From positions 604,001 to 668,000 of the forward strand of contig WPIO01000037.1 of NCBI GenBank assembly GCA_009760855.2: a stretch of 64,000 nt of DNA. Direction: 5' to 3'. The position numbers and the translations under genes are program-made. Positions 53,460 through 64,000 of this stretch are shown one piece after another. Position 1 is the stretch's first letter. Every line of letters starts with the position of its first letter. This stretch comes from Cristatella mucedo (taxonomy: Eukaryota > Bryozoa > Phylactolaemata > Cristatellidae). Below the pieces are notes generated by a model that worked only from the letters and a program-made list of their open reading frames with translations, made no database searches and was not told where the DNA came from.

Positions 53460-53960
53460 AATAATAACACACTTGATTGTGCACCCTCAGAGAACTCAGC
53501 CTCTTTTTACGCACTTTACACTTGCTGCAAAGGAAACACGAATGAATGGGTAATGTAATGTAATGTAATCTAATGTAATGTATCTCCGTCAGTAACTCCG
53601 CAAAGTCATAAAGACCATGTGGGTGTTACGCAGGAGAGTTTTGTATAGCGCACTCACAGCCTAAGCGGCTTTCGGTACGCATTCGGTACTGGTATCATGC
53701 TCAATAAACAACAAGAATGGCATGGTTAGGGGTGACATGTACAGGGCCAGCATGCAACTATAATTAGTGGTTGCATGCACAGTGTCAGCACGTATAAGCA
53801 CATAAAGTACGAATCGCAGGGACGCAAACAATTCTGTGATAAATAGATACATTTTTAGTTTTTTTCAATGTGGTCAAGTCAGGAGATTTCGTGAGCAAGT
53901 TAAGAGTGAGTTCCAGGCTTTGGGAGCATACGAGCGCGGTCTATCTAGCTGGCCTCGAGC
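53460..53960 (-). mobile_element. CR1-like LINE 3' end, interrupted
   Basis: The tail (CACCCTCAGAGAACTCAGCC) and 3' UTR are separated by a partial family C repeat at 53548-53696. Beyond it the UTR resumes (GGGGTGACATGTACAGGGCC) up to the last ORF2 codons. Confidence 0.82.
53548..53696 (-). mobile_element. ATTAC-tailed repeat (family C), copy 3, truncated
   Basis: Several ATTAC units (TAATG on plus) then TATCTCCGTCAGTAACTCCG to CGGTACGCATTCGGTA. Head missing. Confidence 0.8.
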
Positions 53961-53969
53961 TCCAGCTCC

Positions 53970-53970
53970 A

Positions 53971-54041
<71 letters not shown>
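53970..54041. repeat. (CTG)n trinucleotide repeat, about 24 units
   Basis: Immediately followed by CCGAGAGTCGCGCTTCAGTC, the same sequence that follows a short CTG run at 51130. Confidence 0.97.
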
Positions 54042-54042
<1 letters not shown>

Positions 54043-55200
54043 GAGAGTCGCGCTTCAGTCACTGCGTACATACGGTACGTACATGCGGTGCGGTGTTTTT
54101 ACGAACCACTTGTCGCGCTTTTCTAGAATATGCAAAGCAACCGTGAAATGATCTAATTCTCTTACGGGGGCTGTGCAGATGGTTTCCAGTCACCGTAATA
54201 TTATGAAAGAGTTACGAAAACAGCTTGGCGAAGACCTTGACGACGTATGCGGGCTGGCGCTGCTGGCTGGGACGCGTCGTCGGTCGTCTGGCGCAGCAGT
54301 CGCGCCAGCACTGACGCAACGCGCGGCCGGCAGTACTGGCACGGCTAGTTTTGCACTGCGCGGCTGCCGAGTCGGTCGCCGAGTTGTTTGCTGTATGACG
54401 GGGCGCTTTCGCTTTATGCTTTTGCTTTTGACGCTCCGCCACCGGAAGCGACCGGTAGAATACCGTGAAGAATACCTGTTCTGGGGCTCTTCGTTGGCCT
54501 ACCTCCTCAAGGACGGCGGAGTGGACTCGTCGTCGTCGTCCGTCGCTTCCGCCGCCGCCTTTCCATCTTTCTTGCGGCCGCCCGAATCGCGGCGGCCGCT
54601 CATTCAGAGTGCGGCGTCTCGACAAGTGCTCTCGCTTCTGTGAGCTCGCTCGCTCGCTCGCTCGCTCACGGAGGCCAAAGGTGACGAACTTTGCCGCGTT
54701 AAACTATCGCGAGAAGAGCAAGCGAGAGACGCCTGCGCTCGCGCTCAACGCTTCTAATTAAAGAATGATTGTCGTCCGACCCATGTAAGCATAAAAGTTA
54801 CTGCACTGTGCCGAAAGGTAAGGCGATTTTCTTTAAAATTCAATTCCACTGGCCTCTTTCGATTAGTTTCAGCTTTAGTTCTGCGATGTGACCTTTGACC
54901 TGATACAAGCAATATAGCGCGGCCAAGTCCTATACAAGTAACTGTCATTTCTATTATCAACCAATCGTTTTCTAGCGCTGGCTCGACGCCATCTTGCGGA
55001 GTCAACGGAAGCCGCGGAAGCTTATTTCAGAGAGGCTACCCTCCAGGCATGTACAGACTGGCGATTACTCCGACTTAGTATTCAGCATTATTCTTGATGT
55101 GATTTAATAAATTTGAAACTGTTCAATGAAAATAATTGAAACTGTTCAATGAAAAAACACTTGTAGAAAGAGGAGGAGGATTATTGTGAATACACACGAA
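54042..55200. other. intergenic DNA with one weak exon candidate
   Basis: At 54180-54245 plus, an AG-preceded frame VSSHRNIMKELRKQLGEDLD is followed by GACGAC|GTATGC, a possible donor. Its composition is protein-like, unlike the GC-rich frames nearby, but no partner exon was found. The rest holds nothing supported. Confidence 0.3.
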
Positions 55201-57200
55201 AAGCATTAGTGGCTTGTGGGACGCTTACGGCGGACACGCGCCTCTCGAGCTCCGTCAGCGGCGCTCGCCGAGGTCCGCTGGCGCTGCTCGTTTTGTCGCC
55301 CGCCAGTCGTTTGTCAGAGCGGCGGCAGCGGCGGCGTACCCGTTGGCATCGAGCGCGCGCGCGCCACGCTAACGCATCAGCCTCGAATCTATCTGTCGCC
55401 GCCGGCGAGCGCTCTCGCACAGCGTTACGCTGCGCTGGTTTGCTTTGACATTTATTGCACCCGGCCGAAGCGCTAGATCATCGTCGTCGGCGGCAGCGGC
55501 GAAGCGAGCAAGCGAGCGAGCCACGAGTGACGGGCGGAGCTGAAAACAAATCGTACCATCTTCGCTGGCCGCTTCGCCGGCGTCGGCGTCGCGCCGCCTC
55601 TCAGACTGGGCGCTGGGTTGGCTGGGTGGGCGGGCACGCCGTTGACAGTAGCGACACGCAAGCCAAGGCCGACTCGCCGGGCTCGCACCGCTCGCCACCC
55701 GCGAGGCGTCGCGAGCGTCCGGCCGGCGAGATTGCCTGCTCGGTCGGCCGCTCCGGAGCGACGCAGCGAGCCTGGCGGGCTCGCCGAGGCGCTCTCCAGC
55801 GGCGGCGGCAGCATCAGCAGCCGCGTCAGCGAAGCGCATCAGTCAGAGCCCGCGGATTTTTGGCTGCTGCGGCGCCGTCGTCGTTCTCTTCAGTGCCCAG
55901 CGATCGTTCGTCCGGACGGCGTTCGGGTTGGATCGGCGCCGCGGCCGCGGCCGGCTCGTCTACCTTACCGGAGGCGCCGCGCTGCGCGGCGGCGGCGGTC
56001 TCCTGCTGCGGCGGCGGCGACGCAGGCCCGCGGACCACTACCTGCGCCGCTGACATGAACGTGTCCAACGAGCCCGTCCGGTCGGCCTGCGCCGCGTCGA
56101 CGGCGCAGGCGCCGGCGGAAGTTGCTGCGGCGTTGGCAGAAGAGTGCCGCTTCTCGCCGGTAGCCGAAGAGCTCTGCTCAACAGCACGTTTCGACGAACG
56201 TGCGTCACCAGGCAACGCGGACGCGGCAACCGCCGCCTCCGCCGCGGCAGGCTGCTTCGACTCGACCCGACCCTCTCTGCGCTGAGCGGCATTCTGGGTT
56301 CCAGACGACCCGACGCTAGCCGGCGGCCTGCTATTCTCAGCGGGCGGCTCGTGCGGCAGAGGCGCGTGCTTCTCGTCCGCTTGACGGCTGGCGTTTGCAG
56401 GCTCACTTGCTGCCGGCGGCGCCGGCGTGGTGGCAGTCGCCGCGTTCTGCGTCGAGGTCACCTTTTGCGGCGCCGCCCCAGTCGCTTGCGTCGAGGCGTC
56501 GTGCGACCTCCGCTTTAGCGAGGGCGCGGGCGGCGGCTGGAGGTTCACTCTCGGCGGCTTCGGTGGGGGGATGGGCGATGTACCGTGCCTGCGAAAGCGA
56601 ACGCCGCCGCCACGTCGCGCCGGCTCCCGGAGCTGCACGCGGGAGCTGCGGTCGCGCCGAGCTAGCGGCGCCGAGCCGAGCTAGCGGCGCCGGCGGCGGC
56701 GGGCGCAAAGCGCGCGCGTGACACTCTAGGGCAGGCGCTGGCGCGTCGGCTAGCGGCGGCGCCCGGCGCGAGCCGCGCTCGTCTGCGGAGCTGACGCTGG
56801 CGGCGAGCCGCGAGTCGCGAGCCGCGAGGCGACAAGCGTCTGCCGCGCCACGAGTCTCCGACGCGGCAGAGTGAACGCTCTCCGTACTCACTCTCCTCGT
56901 GCTGGAGCGGCGTCTGAAACGAAGCGCGGCAGCAGCAGCGCAAGCCGCCGCGTTATGCGTCGACGATCGATTCGTCAGTCGAGGCTACAGGTGCCAGGGT
57001 CCCGGCGGCGGCGGCGCGCAAGCGCAAGCGAAAACGAACGAAAGCGCGAGCGAAGCCAAACGCAAGCGTGAAGCCAAACGCGGAAGCGAAAGGCTCCCGC
57101 GACGGCGGCGCGCGTGACCAGCTGCAGCAAGTTGGGGTTCGCGCGCGCGCGCGCGCAAGAGCAGCCAACGAAACGATGACTACCGCCGGCCGCGTCTCCC
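55200..57200. promoter_or_regulatory. CpG-island-like GC block
   Basis: Two kilobases dense in CG dinucleotides, with long open frames on both strands that follow from GC content. Repeated GGC/GCG words and a 19 bp direct repeat (GCCGAGCTAGCGGCGCCGA) near 56657-56693. Likely a promoter/first-exon region of an unresolved gene. Confidence 0.5.
55826..56597 (-). CDS. candidate low-complexity exon, Pro/Ala/Ser-rich
   Basis: After a TTTCGCAG that could be an acceptor, the minus-strand frame reads GTSPIPPPKPPRVNLQPPPA and continues about 250 codons with ATATTPAPPAASEPANASRQ, DEKHAPLPHEPPAENSRPPA and SSATGEKRHSSANAAATSAG to a TGA. The mix of Pro, Ser, Thr, Gln and Lys looks more like a disordered protein than the Arg-rich frames around it, but GC bias alone can produce long frames. 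No domain. Confidence 0.33.
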
Positions 57201-60180
<2,980 letters not shown>

Positions 60181-60290
60181 GAAAATAATAATAATAATAA
60201 TAATAACAAGAATAATTGTACAAAGACATTTATATCGTGACCTCGGAGAACTTTATCTCTTTCTTGCTAGTCCGGTAGTCAGTAAGCAAT
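60181..60290 (-). mobile_element. LINE 3' tail fragment, diverged
   Basis: (AAT)n then ACCTCGGAGAACTTTATCTC, a decayed version of the shared 3' hairpin. Confidence 0.6.
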
Positions 60291-62400
60291 AGCGAGCCTA
60301 TTCCGGATAGAATCCTGGGAACCTCAGCTCTCTCGCCCATAACTTTCACGCGCAGGGCACAGCTCCCACCCCTCCGCCTTTGCCATCCTACTTTAACCGA
60401 GGTTACGTACGAATGGCTTTGTGCACAACTTACCGAAATTAAATCCTCTGAACCGTGGGGAATGCAGTGCGCTCAACCCTCTGAAATTTGGTGGGCTTGA
60501 CCCCGCGAATGTTGTGACGGTCCCGTGGCACGAAGTGACTTAAAGTAATCCGTTGAGCTCGGCCCTAAGCTACAAAGAGGGCCTTCCTTTCGGCAGTAAA
60601 TCTCACTGTCTTGACCGGAAGCATCGAGACCCTCGCAACCTTCTCCTAATTCCTAATTGACATCGCTTACTATAACTTTTATGCAAAAAATGTACTCCGA
60701 CGAAACTAATGTTAACAACGTAAACTTCCTTTTTATTTTCATCTCGTACAGCAAACTGCCACCCGTGCAGTTTTCACTAGACAACGAAGCTGTAGCGGTA
60801 TGCGACTCGACGGGGAAAACTTGTGCCTCGTGCCTCGTGCGAATCCTTCGAGCCGTTCCAGTCGCTGGCGATCAAATGCCCGAAGTTAACCTTGTAGCCG
60901 CCTGTTTAATGAGAGCTCTATTGTCATCGTTTCTCCCTTCATCCATCGTTGCCCAGGAAAGTTACGCGCTCCCCGGAAAGCTATCAGTTTCCCGAAAATG
61001 CAACACTTTAGTACTCTCGCTCTCCTCCATATTTCACCGACGTGAAACGGACGTCCAATTGCCATCTCTGCCGTCAGATGGTGTTCTATGAAATGGATGT
61101 GTCTTTCAATTCAAATTACTTTTTATATAGTATTAGTAGAGTCCTATTTTTATATTCACGGTTGTATACGTTAAGTTGCGTCGAATGTGATGCGAGAACA
61201 AATTAAATTTTCTCATACCCATTGGATGCAGGTTCCTAGCCAGATTCCCCTTCATTGAGACTTTTGGCGCGCGATTAGACAAGAATTTACCCAGAGTGGC
61301 CAGGCTGAAGCGGAAGCTGTCATTTGCTGTGGCTCGAGAAAGGCGGTGGGCAAAGCGCTGGTTGCATTTCCTGCCCGACAGTAGCGGAGATAAATTATTT
61401 ATAACTTGCATAATAGCCTCGCCCATTAGGTCTACATGTATAAAATATGAAAATATATATAAATAAAAAATTAATATATATATAGAGAGAGAGATTACAT
61501 AATAGCCGCGCGCGTTAGGTCGTTAGGTCCGCTCCCTGACCTCTAAAATTTAGTCTTTTGCCGTACAAAACGCTCCGTCACTGCGAGCGCATGCCAAGAA
61601 ACTAGGGCAGAGTTAAGATGCGGGCCCGTAAAGGTCAGGCCACGCTTCAGTCGAGCTGGCGCAGGCTTTTTACGCCAAGGTCGGTCTCGCGGCGTCTGCC
61701 TTTGCGTGGAATCTGAGTGGCGTTCGCAATAATCAACGCGATATCTTACGCAAAGTACAAAGAGAAACTGCACCACGCTGCTCCGCGCTGGGCGCTCTCC
61801 GAGCCCCAAAAGGTCGCTCTGAAGCACCGACGCTCTGAGCTGGCGTTCGATAGCGCGCGCGCGCACGGTGTCAGGATCAAGGTCGAGCTTCGCGATGCGA
61901 CGACGAGTGGAGACCACTATTGTCTCGCACTCGTAGGTGCAGGCGGCGAATCGAGATGAACCGCTTCGGACATCCTGCTGCTCAACGCGACAGTGCAAAG
62001 GAAAACGATTGCGACAGAAGCGAACAGTCTCAGCTAGCGTGTGAAAAATGAAACGAAACGACGACGGGCGAGTGTGCAAATCCGGAGACTTGAAGTCATT
62101 TTTGGCGCCATGCTCCGGCTGGCTGTGGCCAGACGACGCCAGCGACGCTCGGCGCTTTCCTAAGTATAACCGCCTCACTTTCGCCATCTTGTATGCGCTT
62201 TGCGGCGGACTTGCCAGCGTTCCCTCATCGTACCAAACGCCGCTCGCTTCGAAAAAGCGAGCCCTCTCGTTGCTATAAATTCGGACGAGAGCAGCGAATG
62301 ATGCGCAGCATGGCATTCGCTGCGTGCTACCTGCACCTGTGTGCATTATGCTGCTCGCACTTTGATACTCATTTCGAGAATTGGACTCGTGCAGCAGGCA
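60291..62400. other. intergenic DNA with weak frames
   Basis: A plus-strand 144-codon frame at 60657-61091 has a good pyrimidine-rich acceptor in it (TTTTCATCTCGTACAG at about 60751) followed by LPPVQFSLDNEAVAVCDSTG. A minus-strand 294-codon frame at 61543-62427 starts in a LINE tail. Neither contains a recognisable domain. Confidence 0.3.
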
Positions 62401-62495
62401 ATGATAATAATAATAATAATAATACATTTTTTATGCAGCGCCCTCAGAGAGCTCAATCTCTTTCTAGGCACTTTGCATTTGCTGCAATCCCTTAT
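62401..62495 (-). mobile_element. CR1-like LINE 3' tail
   Basis: (AAT)n, then GCAGCGCCCTCAGAGAGCTC AATCTCTTTCTAGGCACTTT, the shared hairpin in reverse. Confidence 0.82.
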
Positions 62496-62502
62496 TGTTC
62501 AC

Positions 62503-62592
62503 TGCAAGTGGTGGCAGCGATTGCCGCTAAGGCTCGTCTATCGCCATTTACAGAATTGTAAATGAGGCTCTCTCATCAGCCGACCTTCACTT
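62503..62592 (+). mobile_element. SINE family B tail fragment
   Basis: CACTGCAAGTGGTGGCAGCG followed by ATTGCCGCTAAGGCTCGTCT and an ATGAGGCTCTCTCATCAGCC end. Head absent; adjoins the LINE tail. Confidence 0.65.
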
Positions 62593-63534
62593 TGCTAACG
62601 TCGTCGGCGCAGACGCTCCCGGTTGTCTGAAATGGCTAATGTCGTCAGCGTCTGCAATGTCTTTGACGGCGAGTGGCGGCTCATGAATTCGGCAAGCGCC
62701 GGAGCTTGTTGCACTACGGAATTGTCTCTGACATTTTCCGAAAGATCCGCAGGCACAACGAAATACCCGACGCTCGCCGGCAGAGGGCAGAGCAAACAAG
62801 GAAGTCGCGCGCATCCGCCGGGACGCCGAGGGGGACGCGCAATACATCGCCGTGTGCGAGTAAAGCGAAGAAAAATCCCTCCTGTATCCTGAGCAAAGAA
62901 TGTGTAAGCGAACGGTCTAGTTGGCTTGCTGCACCAACACCAAGAGTCGAGTACGAGGGTGAAGCGCCCGCCGGACGGCGCCGAGAGCATTCGCTTTTAC
63001 TTCCGGTAGCCATTCGAAGCTCGCTGTCGGCTCGCGGCGTGCAGAGTGGCGCTCGCGCGCTCCCGGCCATCGCATGAGGCCGCAGCAGCATACGAGGCGA
63101 GGATAGGAGACGCGTCGGATTTCGCGCTGAGAAAACTCGCCCGCTTTTCGCCAGGAGGGAAACTCTCGCGAAGCGGCGCCGTTGGCAAAGGTGACGTCAG
63201 CTCAAATTGTGACGCTTTCGGTTGTACGCTCCGCTCGCCGAGGAGGCGGGAACCGACGATGGGGTAGATTCGCCGCCGCGAAGCGCGCCCGCCCCGTCCC
63301 GACGACGCTACTGATGCCACAGCGCGGCATCGTCTCTCTGGGCTGATCTGCCGCCGCGCGGCACCGCTACGGTCGGCCGTCATGTCCGATGATGAATAGA
63401 GCGCCGCCGAATGACTACGGAGTCGGAGGCGGAAGTGGTAGCGGAGGCGGAAGAGGGCTCGACTTCGTCGCTCGCGAAGCTAATAATGGTAAGCGAAGGG
63501 CGGGATGGCGGGCCGTTTCGAGAAGCGCTTGCTT
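62593..63534. other. CpG-rich DNA, nothing recognised
   Basis: Many overlapping frames but no motif or splice pattern that supports an exon. Confidence 0.45.

Positions 63535-63596
<62 letters not shown>
63535..63596. repeat. (CT)n microsatellite
   Basis: About 31 CT units. Confidence 0.97.
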
Positions 63597-63598
<2 letters not shown>

Positions 63599-63777
63599 CG
63601 AGTCAACTTCTCGTCCAATCTGCTGCCATTTGGTGTGTCGCGCGCGCTCACCCCATTGCCCCGGCGCGAAGCCGCTGCGACGGTCCTTTGTCTGGGGCGC
63701 CTTCGGTTATCGTGTCTCTTTGCAAGTGACGTCGCGCCGCCATTCGCATCTCTCGCTTTGGTGTCCCTCATGGCTTG

Positions 63778-63779
<2 letters not shown>

Positions 63780-63849
<70 letters not shown>

Positions 63850-63850
63850 C
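63780..63850. repeat. (GA)n microsatellite
   Basis: About 33 AG units with an impure end. Together with the (CT)n run 184 bp upstream it forms a long complementary pair. Confidence 0.97.
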
Positions 63851-64000
63851 ACAGAGAGAAAGAGAAAAGAGGAAAAGACCCGTCGGCACCGGAAGAACTG
63901 GAGCGCGCGGCTCTACGATCGCCACGCGTTCGCGACGCGCGTCGCTTGGTCGAAGGGCTGCCGCTTTGGCGCTGCGGCTCTGCTCGCGTCGTGCTCGCAA

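Noticed and set aside
55455-56285. 276-codon plus-strand frame
   Set aside because: Arg/Ala-rich frame in a CpG block with no motif; better explained by GC content.
60657-61091. 144-codon plus-strand gene
   Set aside because: There is a fair acceptor-like site within it, but no partner exon, domain or conserved motif. Mentioned only in the intergenic entry.
61543-62427. 294-codon open frame on the minus strand
   Set aside because: It begins in the (ATT)n tail of a LINE (giving a Met-poly-Tyr start), has no recognisable domain, and its composition looks like translated non-coding DNA.

Overview
The window is nuclear DNA from an invertebrate animal. It holds one multi-exon gene with GT/AG introns, many microsatellites, tRNA-derived SINEs, CR1-type LINE copies, an LTR element, a Helitron relic, and CpG-rich GC blocks next to AT-rich blocks. 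I cannot name the species. Almost nothing here follows prokaryotic gene organisation, and most long open frames are shadows of microsatellites or GC-rich DNA.

Layout. 1-5.6 kb is SINE-littered DNA without a recognisable gene. 5.6-15.7 kb on the minus strand is an animal haem peroxidase gene (peroxinectin/peroxidasin-type domain). I could resolve it into 12 exons that join in phase and carry the expected catalytic residues; only its extreme N-terminus is uncertain. 16.2-18.0 kb is a 1.85 kb LTR element with 229 bp LTRs and no pol. 20.0-20.4 kb is a decayed Helitron helicase tail. 24.7-26.9 kb is a decayed CR1-like LINE with a SINE nested in its 3' UTR. 27.5-29.1 kb is a degenerate tandem array.

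The outstanding feature is at about 33.5-47.6 kb. This AT-rich block is an endogenous Polinton/Maverick (adintovirus-like) element. It shows a Polinton integrase, an A32-type packaging ATPase with a Walker A motif, a small zinc-ribbon protein of DUF5679 type, an adenain-like cysteine protease, a core-protein/phospholipase-A2-like gene, an HNH-AP2 endonuclease, two arrays of phage-tail-fibre-like repeat genes, and several unknown genes including one uninterrupted 368-codon frame. No DNA polymerase B and no double-jelly-roll capsid gene could be recognised. Host SINEs with target-site duplications sit inside it, as do a LINE tail and another repeat, so it is really integrated in the animal chromosome. 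Most genes carry scattered nonsense codons and A-run frameshifts.

47.6-54 kb is mostly LINE fragments in both orientations. 54-64 kb is largely GC/CpG-rich with microsatellites and only weak exon candidates.

The two main SINE families are informative. Family A has a tRNA-like head and a 3' hairpin tail shared with the CR1-like LINE in the same window, which suggests that this LINE mobilises it. Family B has a tRNA-like head with a palindromic stem just before the B box.
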